Part shown: in pieces, positions 11,451 through 22,567 of the stretch | Position numbering within the stretch: the stretch's first letter is position 1 | How the letters are laid out: each line of letters opens with the position of its first letter | NCBI RefSeq assembly: GCF_958298935.1 | Contig: NC_084932.1 | Location: 6,551,501-6,615,500, forward strand | Direction of reading: 5' to 3' | DNA: 64,000 bases | Source of the DNA: Phragmites australis | Lineage: Eukaryota; Streptophyta; Magnoliopsida; Poales; Poaceae | Made by a program: the position numbers and the translations under genes | The notes under the pieces: model-generated | What the model was told of the DNA's origin: nothing | What the model saw: the letters and a program-made list of their open reading frames with translations, nothing else | Database searches by the model: none

Positions 11451-12818
11451 ATCTCCCCCTTGATGAGTGCATTGACAACACTTTGAAGCACAAAGTTTTG
11501 AGTTTGAAGAAATGAAGCATATCCAAGTGACCAAAACTCGAGAAAGAGCAAAAACATGTCACTTGGCATATGAAAAGGCAGAAGAGAGGCGAAGACAAGC
11601 AAAAACTCAAATGCACAAGCTCGCTCTTGATGAGTGCACATATTTCATTATGTTTCTTTGTGATTTGGTGCAACAAATTTTCAATTTCTCAATTTTCCCC
11701 TTTTTTCATGCTTTTCTCTCCCTTTAGCAATGCAAACATCAAGGGCACAAAACATTAGGCAATGCATGAACATGCAATCCTAATGAGCTTTCACAAGTAT
11801 ACCACAAAACATTTGCAAGAGCTAGAAATGTCAAAGGGCTCCGGAAAGTAGAAAATGGATCTCACAATCGCATAAAGGCTCAAAAAGATACAGTGTCACA
11901 AGAACATGAAGCTATACAAGCTAAACTGAATAATTATTGACGCACGTAAGTTCACATAGTCGAATCATGTTAAAAGTGACCACCACATAAGCATCTACTC
12001 ATGCCAAGGCAATACAAGCATTAAGAATAAGCTAACTTCAATCTCAAACTAGGCAAACAACTATTCATGGTAGGAAGCTTTGCGAACGCTCACATATGAA
12101 ACCAAAACTTAGTTTGATCAAGTGATTAAGAATAAATAAAACATTTAGACACATTTCCTTTTCATTTTATTTTATCCTCAAGTTGACTCTTATATAAGCG
12201 AAGTGTCGCGCGACTGGGTACGACAAACACCTAGAGGCCTCAAGACAACCGTATTGGATCACATTTGAGCACAAGAAACTTGATTTTGCATGATGATTCA
12301 AATTTCACAAAATTTATCAAGTTTTTCACATGATCAGGTCAAGTAGTGTCTTTGCGACACAAGGAACACATGCTCCCCCAAGGTTCTATCATGAGCTAAA
12401 CATTTAACAAAGACAAAATATAGTGTAATGTTCCCCAATCCTCTGCCTTGAACCAAAAAGCCTAGTGCAAGATATCTATCAAACTAGCCTTAACACAAGC
12501 ATTGACTAAGCCAAAGCAATTACGAACATGGTGATCAAGAATTGAGCATTTCATAGTCTACATGATTCATAAAATTGCCAAACTTTATCTTAAGGAAAGC
12601 TAGCTTGCTTGAAATGTTTTATGTCAAAGCATCAAGAAGAGCCTAGGATTAAAACATTGCTCCGTACAACTACTCAACTTAGTCCAAATTCAAGTCTAGC
12701 AAGTGAAAATGCTAAAGACATACAAGTTAAAGCTCAACTACAATGATTATCTTACATGATGAGATGCAATGCAAATGCAGCAAAAATAAGATAGAGTATG
12801 TACAAGAACAGCTCCCTC
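11451..12818 (-). other. Sirevirus internal 3' non-coding region with repeated polypurine tracts
   Basis: This lies between the RNase H end of pol and LTR B. On - it holds several purine runs (about 12370-12380, 11694-11702, 11718-11726 and the LTR-adjacent one at 11452-11462). This fits the multiple polypurine tracts described for Sireviruses. No envelope-like ORF is visible. The stretch 11460-11800 aligns with 16790-17000 of the second element. Confidence 0.6.
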
Positions 12819-15800
12819 TCACACAAGTCTATAGGGATGGCACACACCAAGCTCTCCCCTCAAATAGGCAAATCTGGTAGCATATAGAGTCTTGGTGAAT
12901 ATATCGGCTAGCTGGTGTTGGGTATTAATATAGCTCAACTCAATGTCTCTCTTCTCATTGCGGTCTCTCAAAAAGTGGAATCTTACATCTATGTGTTTGG
13001 TTTTGGAATGCTGAACTGGGTTGTTGGCTAAGCTAATAGCACTAGTGTTGTCACACAAAAGTAGCACACTTCTGAAATCCAACTCAAAATTCTTAAGATA
13101 GCAACCATCCACAAAATCTATGAGTAACAGCTAGTAGCAGCTACATATTCAGTTTCAGTAATAGACTGCACAACGCTAGACTATTTGCGAGAAGACCAAC
13201 ATACAAAAGAAGTACCCAAGAAATAACAAGTACCGGAGGTACTCTTCCTGTCAATTCTACACCCAGCAAAATCCACATTTGAAAAACCTTGAAGAGAAAG
13301 CAACGAGGAAGCAGAAAACCAAAGCTCATACTCGAGAATATGTATGAGATACCTCAGAATGCGTTTCACCGCTTGGCGGTGAGACATCCTCGGTGAAGCC
13401 TGGAAGCGAGCACACAAGCATATGGCAAAGTGGATTTTGGGTCTTGTCACCGGTAGGTACAGGAGGGAGCCGATCATGCTCCTAAACTCCTGCTGGTCCA
13501 CCTCCTCACCATCTTCATCAATATCAAGCACGGTTGAGGTAGCTATCGGTGTCGTCAAGGGATTCACATCACACATGTCGAACTTCTTCAACAAATCCTT
13601 AGTGTACTTCGTCTGCTGGACGAATATACCTTGATTGCATTGCTTGATTTGTAGCCCAAGTAAGAAGTTTAGCTTGCCCATAGTTTCATATCACATCACA
13701 CCTGCTTCGTCTGCTTCAGGGATTCACATCACACAAGTAAGAAGTTTAGCTTGCCCATAGTTTCACACCTGCTTTGTTTGCTTCAGGGCTTCGTATCACA
13801 CATCTCGAACTTCCTGCTCATAGTTTCTGCAAACTTGGCCACAAGTGCATGAGAAGAGCCACCAAAGATAATATTATCCACGTAAATCTGAACAAGTAAG
13901 AAATCATTGCCATGCCTGAGAGTGAACAACATTTTATCAGCTGACCCCATCACATACCCATGCTCTATCAAGAAAGATCTAAGCCTATCATACAAGGCTC
14001 TTGGTGCCTGCTTAAGCCCATACAAAACCTTTTTAAGCTTATAAACTTTATGTGGGTATTTGGGATGCTCAAAGCCTGGGGGTTACTTGACATAAACCTC
14101 TTCCTGAATGAAACCATTTAGGAAAGCACTCTTTACATCCATTTGATACAACTTGAAACCTTTGGATGCCGCGAATGCAAGAAGGATCATAATGGCTTCT
14201 AGCCTAGCTACGGGTGCAAAGGTTTTCCCAAAGTCTATCCCCTCTACCTAAGTGAAACCCTGAGCCACTAGTCTAGCCTTGTTTCTTACTACAGACCCAT
14301 CCTCCCCCTGTTTGTTTTTGAAAAACCATTTGGTGCCTATGGTGTGAACATTTGGGGGTGACTCTACTAGGACCCAAACTTGATTTCTCTCAAAGTTTTC
14401 AAGCTCTTCATGCATGGCATTGACCCAACCCGAATCAGATAAGGCATGTCCAACATCATGAGGCTCAAAAGAGGCAATGAATGCAGAATCAGTAAAATGA
14501 GCATGAGAAGCAGTCTTGGATCTCGTTACCCTCTCATCAAGATCTTCGATCATCATGTGTGGAGGGTGTCACCGCTGAATGTATTGGGGGGCCTCACATC
14601 TAGAGGTTAACTCCCCCTCACCCTCTGTTGGAGTAGAAGAAGCAGGTGCCAGCTCTGAAGCAGGTGTGGTCGAGGGAAGTAGTGGATCACCCTTGCCCTC
14701 ACTGAGAGCTGGAAGTTCGCCATCTACAAAGATGCTCTCACTCATCTCCTGATCACCTACACACTTAAAGACATAACTCGTAGAGAGGGTTGTTTCATCA
14801 AAGGTCACAACACAAGACTCCATGATGGTGTTAGTGTCAAGATTAAATACCCTATAAGAATGACCATGAGGAGAATACCCCAAGAAAATACCATCGGAAG
14901 AACGCGACTCGAACTTGTCAAGATTGCCACGCTTTAGGATGAAGCACATGCAACCAAAGACTCTCAAATGCGAAACCTTCGGCTTCCTCCCAAAATGCAA
15001 CTCATAAGAAGTCAAATTCCAGAACAAGCGCAAGAAAATTCGATTGGAGATATAGCACGTTGTGCTTATGACCTCAACTCAAAACCTCCTAGGAGTCCTA
15101 TACTCATCGAGCATCGTCCTAGCCATCTCCATCAAAGTTCTGTTTTTCCTCTCAACCACGCCATTCTGTTGAGGATCGCATAGGGTAGAACATTGATGCT
15201 CAATGCCATGCTCAAGACAGAAAGCATCAAAAATATAGTTTTTTAACTCGACGTCATTATCACTGGGAATTACTTTCAATGACCAGGGAGTTCCTTGAAC
15301 AATCTCAAAGCTAAGATCCGAAAGTGTGAGAACACTTCATCCTTGCTCATAGGAAAGAAGATCCAAGAGTAGCGAGAGAAATCATCAACAATGACAAGAG
15401 CATACCACTTTCCACCCATCGAACGAACCCGAGAAGGACCAACAGTATCCATATGGAGAAGTTTTCCTGCTCGTTCAGTCATCACCAGATTGACTGGTGG
15501 GTGGGAGGTAGCAACCATCTTGCTATGCCGACAAGGAGCAGAAATAAGATTCTTCTCAAACTTAAGCTTGGATAATCCTTGGATTAAGCCTAGGGCACTC
15601 AAACGAGTATGCAAATCAAAGGTCATGTGCTTAGTCTCCTATGCCACATCAAAATCTCAGAAGAAGGTTGAGCAATCAAACAACGAGAAGAACCAAAAGA
15701 CTCAAAAAAAATAACTCCAAAAACTCTCCCAACTCTGAAAATCTTGCAAATCAAAGTGTCAGAAGAATCAAGAACTCGAGAAGTATCGCGTTTGAAACAT

Positions 15801-15917
15801 AATTCCAAGTCCTCATCTAGCAACTAAGATATAGAGAGAAGATTGTATCCCGGATGCTCCACCAAAGTCACATCCTTGAGAGTGGAACTCTCATTCACCC
15901 TGCTAAAAGTGTAGGAT
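12819..15917 (-). pseudogene. Ty1/copia (Sirevirus) pol remnant: integrase, RT, RNase H
   Basis: Read on - from right to left. 15910-15630 is the protease end and GAG-pre-integrase (..LVEHPGYNLLSIS.., ..MWHRRLS). 15626-15079 is the integrase core (LLHMDTVGPS, VDDFSRYSW, QQNGVVERKNRTL). 14569-15033 is the integrase C-terminal/linker (SYELHFGRKPKVSHLRVFGC). 14248-14556 is RT start (WVNAMHEELENFERNQVW, KARLVAQGF). 13783-14025 is RT core (MYGLKQAPRALYDRL). 13181-13681 follows, and 12819-13112 is RNase H (CDNTSAISLANNPVQHSKTKHIDV). The reading frame is broken many times. The catalytic YVDD is YVDN (AAT at 13873-13875), and RT contains a tandem duplication. Gag and the 5' LTR are missing; homology stops at about 15917. 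Confidence 0.9.
13658..13801. repeat. Tandem duplication inside the copia RT region
   Basis: AAGTAAGAAGTTTAGCTTGC.. through ..TCACATCACAC (13658-13734) is repeated at 13735-13801 with a 10-base deletion and a few substitutions. The duplication falls in the reverse transcriptase coding part and breaks its frame. Confidence 0.8.
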
Positions 15918-16150
15918 ATTTGAATACAACCCGATCGAGTAGATATGCGAATGTGGATTCGGACTCGAACAATCTAATTGTATTCGAAGATATTCAAATT
16001 TGTATTTGTATCCGTATTAAAATATGGATAATAATATGAAAAATAAACTATTCCACCTATATTCGATCTATTTTTACTGTAAACGTAGCCCATATCAATA
16101 AAGGAGATGCTCGACTATTACGAGGTGCAGACGTATACGGGCATCATTAA
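15918..16150. other. Short AT-rich spacer, nothing recognised
   Basis: Sequence between the truncated copia pol and the next MITE. It contains GATATTCAAATTTGTATTTG-like AT repeats but no gene or clear transposon end. Confidence 0.5.
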
Positions 16151-16512
16151 GGCCATCTCCAGCCGTTGCCATATCCGCATCGTTTTTTTACTGTGCGGAC
16201 AGAATCCAGCGCTACAGTATGGAAATGCCGATCGGCCAGAGCTCTAGCAGCTTCGGTTTCCAGGGCAATAGTGATGCGGACGGGAGGCAAATGGAAGCAA
16301 GCGTCGGTATTTTTGCAGCCAGAAGAGGGAGTCCTCATCACTGTTCACAGAGTATGTATGTAGGTCCGAGGGATGGAGGAGAGTAATAGAAGGTAGAAAA
16401 TATGGTAGCTGCTGGAGATGGAAAAAATAGGGGATACTGTAATAGTGTTAGGGGATGCTGTAATAGTATTATAGGGGATGAATTTTTAGAGTATCTGCTG
16501 AAGATGGCCTAA
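16148..16512. mobile_element. Tourist-like (PIF/Harbinger) MITE
   Basis: The ends are GGCCATCTCCAGC (16151) and, inverted, GGCCATCTTCAGC (16509). TAA sits on both sides (16148-16150 and 16510-16512), the 3-bp target duplication typical of PIF/Harbinger elements. The body of 359 bp has no transposase. Open frames at 16147-16363 are spurious. Confidence 0.75.
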
Positions 16513-16740
16513 GAGCGGCGATGCAACCCAACCTCGAATGCAGGGAGACGGCGTGTGAATCGACGACGGCGTGGCCAATTGCCACAGCAACCATGACTAC
16601 TTCTAAAGAATAGAAGAAATAGGATGGCGACGAGCAGTTGCCGTCAGCGGCGGAGGCACTGCCGAACAGGCGAGCTGCGGACGGATCCTGCATGCAGACT
16701 GGGTCATTCATGACGCTAGCAGCGGGGTTTTTCATTTATT
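16513..16740. other. Unrecognised spacer
   Basis: Moderately GC-rich, with an open - frame (16469-16735) but no recognisable domain. It separates the MITE from the next Sirevirus remnant. Confidence 0.4.
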
Positions 16741-18085
16741 TGCATCCCTTTGCATTCACAATGAATCTATCATCGACAAGGGGAGTGATGATTAAAAAGG
16801 GGAGATAATTGAGAAACCAAATGCCTTAAGCTTTGATTGTTCTTTTTTTTTCGAGCTTTTACAATTTCATCTTATACTAAGTGATCTTGTTTTTGTTTTT
16901 TCTCGCTTTTTAATAACTTAGATATATCAATTGGTTCTTATACTTTAACTCTTACTTTGATTTTCATATGTGTTGTCAATAGACTCATTAAGAGGGAGAT
17001 TGAGGAACCAAGTGAATATGTGTCTTGGTTTACATGTGATGAGTCACTAACAAAGTGTAATTTGAGTTGAACTTGTTTATGCATGATTGTGTTTATGGCT
17101 AATCGAAGTTAGAAAGAAGAATGAAATTGGTGTGTTTGTCTCTGAGTCCAGAAAAAAATACAAACATCGGATGGTCCGACGCTCTGTAGATTCTACATGC
17201 CAGAGTATTTCAGTGCAAAACGAAAAATCAAACTATACACTGGATGGTCCAGTGTTTGGTAAGTGTGAGCGCCAGACTAATTTTTCCAGAGAGGAATTTT
17301 TGAGGGAAAATGGAGCTTTGAACGTCGGATGGTCCGGCGATAAGCTGTTGTGCTCATCGGACCATTTATTTAAGAGAGATTGCAAAAGGGGTCTGGTGCA
17401 GTTATACTGACCGGATGATTCGGTGATGGGATTTGTATACACCGGAGTCTTCCACCAGATAGTTTTACAAGAGATGGTGAAAATTGGCGTGTCTGGGGAG
17501 TTGCACAGACCAGGGATTTGTATACTCTTGTAATCTGCCAAAAGAGCGCTATTTCTCTCGAAGTAGTGAAGTTTATGTTTTCGCATATGCTTGTGTTAAT
17601 CTCCTTCTAATCTCTCTATTGGTTCCATTGCTTTGCGTGCAAAATTTTTGATTTTTTTTTTTGTGATTTTCGTTTTTGTGAACAAGCTGAAATCTTTCAC
17701 CTTGTTGGAGTTATTTTCCTTGTTACTAGAGATATAAAATTCACATTCAAATGGATACAAGTGGGTCTTGAATTACCTTGCCATTAGTTTATCAACTTAG
17801 ATAGCTTCTTCACCTGGTGACAATCTCTTTGGATTTAAGTATTTCATTTTCAGATGCAAGTTTTAGTGTGCTATGACATATGAAATAGTCTTAAATGGAA
17901 CCTAGCGTTCATATTTTATCCATGGAGCCGTGTTTTCTTGGAGATTTCTCTTTTCGAATTGTTTCTATAGAGTTTTTACGTTCGCTTATTTATTTTGAAG
18001 TGCGTTAGGTAAAAATAGAGAGAAATTATTTAAAAATTTGGTAAGATGCCTATTCACCCCTCTTATCACCTGTTTCCATTCTACA
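16741..18085 (+). mobile_element. Sirevirus 3' end with internally deleted LTR C
   Basis: 16741-17000 aligns with the internal 3' region of element B and ends in the polypurine tract AAGAGGGAGAT (16990-17000). The LTR starts TGAGGAACCA at 17001 and ends ..CATTCTACA at 18085. It has palindromic motifs at about 17165-17460 (CGGATGGTCCGGCG and relatives), then passes straight to the U5-like part at about 17520. It is only 1085 bp, against 2025 bp for LTR B. The stretch holding the TATA box and R-like region of LTR A is absent. No pol is attached, so this is a 3' fragment in the orientation opposite to B. Confidence 0.8.
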
Positions 18086-18419
18086 CTACCTCATTTCCTT
18101 AATGCAGCGCTAAAATTGGATCACGGCCTGATTAATGCAGCGCTTTAATCCTGGCGATTTGCTGCTCGCTAATACATCCACGTCGTGGATCAAGAGATCG
18201 CGATCCGACGTGTCACGTCATGCACGATGAGCTCAACCACCGCCGGGCCGACGTGGCACCTCCACCGTGTCGGCGATTGATCCATCGGCCCCGTGAAGAT
18301 TGTTTCTCTCTCAAAAAAAAAAAAAAAAGTTACCAAGTGATCGACAAGATATCGACTTGAAGCTTGTGTGGGTCTTAAAGAATCCAAACACTACTAAAGA
18401 AAAAAGACGCCTGCACATA

Positions 18420-18452
18420 ACAAGCGTTGCTCCTTGTTGCAGCAACGCTTGT
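18420..18452. repeat. Perfect 12-bp stem, 9-base loop
   Basis: ACAAGCGTTGCT (18420-18431) and AGCAACGCTTGT (18441-18452) are exact reverse complements around CCTTGTTGC. A second, weaker palindrome (GATCC..GGATC, 18453-18478) follows immediately. No gene is adjacent, and a role is not evident. Confidence 0.7.
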
Positions 18453-19930
18453 GATCCCTTCGATCGATCGAGAGGATCGATCCTTGCTTTTGTAAAGGAA
18501 AAGCCCTATATATATGTAGCCTATCGGTTTAGTGTTAGTTTAGTGGCTACGGAAGCATTGATTCCTTGTTTGATTCCATGGTACTACACCAGGACAAGCT
18601 CCGAATACGGATTATTATTCGCGCCATGTGTGACGATCAATTCTTGACTATGGTTGAGGATTGTTTGCCTGAGTGATTACATGGAGGAAAATAGACTCGC
18701 CTGTCTGTTTTCTTTTTGAGATTGAGTGGAGGAAAATATAGACTTTACTTACGTGAAGATTACCTGGAGGAAATTGAAAAAGATGATTTCCCGCTCAGAA
18801 TATCTTAGTAGCAAGAGTAAACATTTAACACTATCTGCCAAATGCACATGTACTCTAAATTACTGCGGCTGCTAGCTCGAGTGGTTCGAGAAAACTGCAC
18901 AGTGTCATGGAGCATCGTACTGAAGTCTGCAACTGCTTGGCCGGTTTTTTAATTGGTACAGTTTGGCGCGAGATCCGAGACTCGAAATTAATCCATACTG
19001 TTGTCCTATAATCGGAGGATCAGACTATCGTGCCCTCTAGCTTCATTCCAAGAGAGTGACCTGTATGTATATGCATGGTCATTACACATGCAGTTCATGG
19101 CCATTACACATGCATTTCATGGCCATTACAAGAGTGGTAACTTTTGTGTTTGATCAGCTGCTCATCGGACTGAAATGGGATTGTTACTAAGACCATCTTA
19201 AGTTGCAGTACGTACGTACCCCGTTAACAACACTGGTAATACTTAATTTGTCTGTTAAAAATCACGTTTTAACACGGACATATAAACTCGTTCGGCCACC
19301 GTACAGTACGTTACCAAGAGAAAGAATAGTAACATTAGCAGTAAAACAGTTTCAGTGCAAAGTTGTGTCGATGAAGAAGGGCTATGCATACGTTAAAAGT
19401 TACGGTGTAACTCCAAACACGAATTCAAATTTAAGGGTGAAATTTTATTTTCAGAATCATACCAGGGATGACAAAGTTGAAAAATACTACCTGACATGTC
19501 TCTGACACGTGAACTCACGCCTCCTCATGTCATGTATCCTTGCATTGAGGCCAAGTTACCCAATTTATCCATCTTTTTGATCGTACATAATTCTTCATAA
19601 CCCGAGAGTCTAATTTCCCAAACAATTTTGCTTAACTCATGATGCATCAGATCGATACATAGGTATTGACTTCGTACTTGATGGTTGAGTTCGTTCGTTG
19701 GGTGTGGTGCAAGTGTGTACGAATCCGCAACAAGGTTTCTCTTTTCAGCTAGGTACCAAGCAGACAGCAGCAACAACTTACAGCTCACCTCAACGGTTCT
19801 GGGATTGTGGGATCTTATCTCACCAACAATACCATTCATACGTACATATACATCTTGAACCACTAACAAAGTCAACGAATTATACTCCTTTGTTGTCTAT
19901 ATCCATAATGCACATACGCTTGCTCAAAAA

Positions 19931-19950
19931 GAGAGAGAGAGAGAGAGAGA
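19931..19950 (+). repeat. (GA)n microsatellite
   Basis: About ten GA units in non-coding DNA. Confidence 0.9.
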
Positions 19951-20091
19951 AAGAGGCTATAATAGTTGACATACAGATGAAGATTTAATTTGAAGGTAGG
20001 AACGGTCGGCAGGGGCGTGTAATTTTTGTTTTTATGGTCCATTTTAAACACTTTTTTTTTACAATTGGACCCTTCTGGAAATGATGTTCGG

Positions 20092-20275
20092 AAATGGACC
20101 CTTTGTAAAGGGCCGTGTCTTTTGGCGCCTTAGGTACATAGGATGGCGCCGGGTCATTTGGCGCCGTGATCTGCTAGGTCGGAGGCCGCTGACGTGTCCG
20201 AGCACTGGGCCAGATCGTTTGGCGTCGTTTGTAAATGGCAGGGCGCCGCGTCCTTCGGCGCCGCGCTCTAGCACT
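20092..20275. repeat. GGCGCC-spaced GC-rich module
   Basis: GGCGCC occurs at 20124, 20145, 20160, 20242 and 20257, with a GGCGTC variant at 20221. Several are preceded by TTT or TTC. The local context repeats the pattern 'GTGTC or GGGTCA, then TTTGGCGCC'. Both strands are open for about 65-71 codons here (20059-20274 and 20081-20278), which follows from composition. Family unknown. Confidence 0.55.
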
Positions 20276-20290
20276 TAGGCGGCCCTGTCT

Positions 20291-20845
20291 CACTACGTGA
20301 AAAAAATTATTAAATAATAGATGACAATCGGTATTAGTTATAGGTTCGTATCTGTCACTTTTATTATATCATTAATGATATATTATTGGTGATGATCGAT
20401 GATTAATGAGGTTATTAGTGATGGATCATAACTATGATGTGACTTATCACTATTGACTGAATATTAGTGACGGTTTATAATCATGACCCGTCATTAATGA
20501 TCGATGAATATTTTTCGTATTTTTTGATAGAAAAAGTCAAAAAAAATATTTTTTCACCCGAGCTATCTCAACACAAACTCATCCCATATGCCTCACAAGT
20601 TACGTTTTTTTCACATTATTTTCAAGTTTGCGTTCCATGGAAATCAAACTCGTGACCTCTTATCGCATGTGTAGCTATCTTACCACCTCTGCTATCACGT
20701 AATTATGATAGAAACCGAATATTTTATCGTTTTAACCTTTTTTATCGAAGGTTATTAGCATCACGTCATAACTTAATCCGTTATTAATGACTAATTTTAT
20801 CAAATTTTATTAAAAATTATAATTTAATAAGTGATCCAGAATACA
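20291..20845 (+). mobile_element. CACTA-like transposon end with subterminal repeats
   Basis: It begins CACTACGTGAAAAAAA, close to the CACTACAAGAAAA terminal repeat of plant CACTA/En-Spm elements. Repeated, alternately oriented ATTAGTGATGG / CCCGTCATTAATGA motifs follow at 20330-20500, the usual subterminal repeats. No transposase and no mirrored end were found by 20845, so it is a fragment or a very diverged non-autonomous copy. The right boundary is approximate. Confidence 0.5.
20637..20700 (-). promoter_or_regulatory. tRNA-like pol III box pair inside the CACTA-like fragment
   Basis: On - the sequence reads TAGCAGAGGTGGTAAGATAG (A-box-like). About 30 bases on it reads CACGAGTTTGATTTCC (B-box-like, GGTTCRANYCC). 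No tRNA cloverleaf can be completed, so this is not called as a tRNA gene. Confidence 0.35.
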
Positions 20846-22030
20846 TTCAATAAGGTATAATGAGCGCGCTGGAGCACGAGGAGAAGGGGGTCTCCTAGTC
20901 CGCGTTAGGTTGGGTGGTCATCCAACCTTACCTTGCTGAAGGTTTGTCACTGGTAGCAGCGACAGCTTAAGTTGCAGTCACTATTATAACTGTAGCAGAT
21001 TTCCATCCTTCTGGGTGGCACTGCCCTTTGATGTGCTCCCTACAACAAGTGTCCACCAATTGTGGGAGACACTACACGGATTCGCGTCGTCCCCACGCTG
21101 CACTATAACTGTTTCCTACTTCTCTTTTTGTTCGCATCTATGGAAACATCGACACAAAGTCGTGTTCAGGTCTGCCAGCCCCTCCCCGCGACACAAAGTC
21201 GACACAACGGCGAACTGCAAAAGGATTCATGTTAGAGCATATTCAGCAAATTAGTCAAATATTATTTTATATATCTTTATTTAGCTATCTACTTTAAAAG
21301 ATTTTCTCTCTATATTTCTGCATACTCTAGCAGACTAGCCAAATCTCACTCTCCTCATCTAATTACATATATTTTATTCGTAATGGCTAGTTTTTTAAAT
21401 AGTTATTTTTAAAAAAGCAACGGCCATAAATTTAACAGTTAAAATTTCAATCTTAACTGGCATTTCATCATACGAGTAAAGTACAAGCAGTAGTAGTACC
21501 TACTCAATACTAAAAATTTTCATCTCACTTAGAGTTGTTAATAATTTATAAATTAGTACATTAGTTTAGATGAATATTTATGATTTTTTAGAATTAAATT
21601 TATGTCATAAAAAATAAGCAAAGTAAAAAATAGTCAAATTTGAGGAATTTTTATTTACAATTTGTAAGATATTTTTAGTTGTAACCAGTTAAAATGAATT
21701 CTCTGTTATTTATTCTTATTAGTTAAAAAATCGGCGTGATTTTAGTACCTTTATAAAGTTACTTTTTGAATTTATGAAAGAGAAAAAGAATGGAGTTTTG
21801 AAGCAAAACACAATCACCTCCTCCAGCCTTGCCTGCTACAGTGAGAGTGGGGAGGACACGTGGGAACAGGGAGTCCAACCGTGGGAACGGATGCGAGGTC
21901 ATTGGAGCTTGGGATAGTGAGGCAAGACGGCTGGCTACATTTGCCAAGCCACTCTTGCGCGAGGGTGAGTGCACAGTGATGGTGATGCATTTGGCGACGC
22001 CGTTCCTATTCTGTCTCATCTTTATCTTCA
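20846..22030. other. Intergenic, no gene seen
   Basis: Unrecognised sequence. 21240-21780 is strongly AT-rich and starts with TTAGAGCATATTCAGCAAA, which recalls one end of a MITE, but no mirrored end was found. 21780-22030 is mixed composition with spurious frames on both strands. Confidence 0.45.
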
Positions 22031-22135
22031 TATTCTTCAAAGTTACTAAGGTCGTCCGACTTCTTCGACAACATGTGCCTTTCCTCTTTCTCCTGCCGAA
22101 ACCTCGAAGCGGGCACGAAGGTTAGCTTCTACCCT

Positions 22136-22372
22136 TCACATTGCTGCTACTACATATTCTTGGAGAGCTACTTCGTGACGATCTCCGTCCTCTGGGGGCA
22201 CCTCCTTCACATCATCGTGTCCTTGGTGGCTGCCGTCAGCTCCATCGGTCAAAGTGTTGACCAGCTCCAACAGCGCCAAAGGGAGTGTGTCGGTCGAAGT
22301 CCCTGCTAGGATCAGCTGCTTCGACAATGTTGCTGTTATACCAAGTGACTTCATCTTCTTTTTAGGTGGCAT
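22136..22372 (-). pseudogene. N-terminal gag-like remnant of the Tat-like element
   Basis: The frame begins MPPKKKMKSLGITATLS and runs 78 codons before a stop. It sits about 18-40 bases downstream (on -) of the putative primer site, where gag should start. No zinc knuckle or later domain is present because the element is cut off. Identification is by position. Confidence 0.4.
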
Positions 22373-22556
22373 GGCTTCGGATTGTTAGATCCCCACAGAC
22401 GGCCCTAACTGTTGGCTATAAAATCACCAAAGCAGAGGAAGCCTTCGGTCCAAAGAGAGAAAGAGCCGAAGGCGGCAAGACGCAACACATGTTTATGGGG
22501 AGATGAGTAAAGAAGAGTAATCTATTTTTATCTGTCTCATCAGTTACAGTGTTGAT

Positions 22557-22567
22557 CTATTTATAGC
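22557..22567 (-). promoter_or_regulatory. TATA box of the Tat-like LTR
   Basis: GCTATAAATAG on - lies about 455 bases into the 613-bp LTR, the expected U3/R position. Confidence 0.55.

Larger units (their letters stand above)
18086..20090. other. Intergenic, no gene seen; hairpin and (GA)n
   Basis: No domain-bearing frame was found on either strand. It contains a perfect 12-bp inverted repeat at 18420-18452 and a (GA) microsatellite at 19931-19950. Open frames at 18190, 18300, 19203, 19525 and 19698 look random in composition. Confidence 0.6.

Noticed and set aside
18420..18452. Rho-independent terminator or microRNA precursor
   Set aside because: The stem is too short for a plant miRNA precursor, and the genome is eukaryotic, so a bacterial terminator makes no sense.
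19525..19875. 116-aa frame on -
   Set aside because: Checked as a possible later NIPA exon; no NIPA signature such as the GGYSYL..EPLWW segment is present.
20637..20700. tRNA gene on -
   Set aside because: The A/B boxes are only loosely matched and no acceptor or anticodon stem can be drawn.
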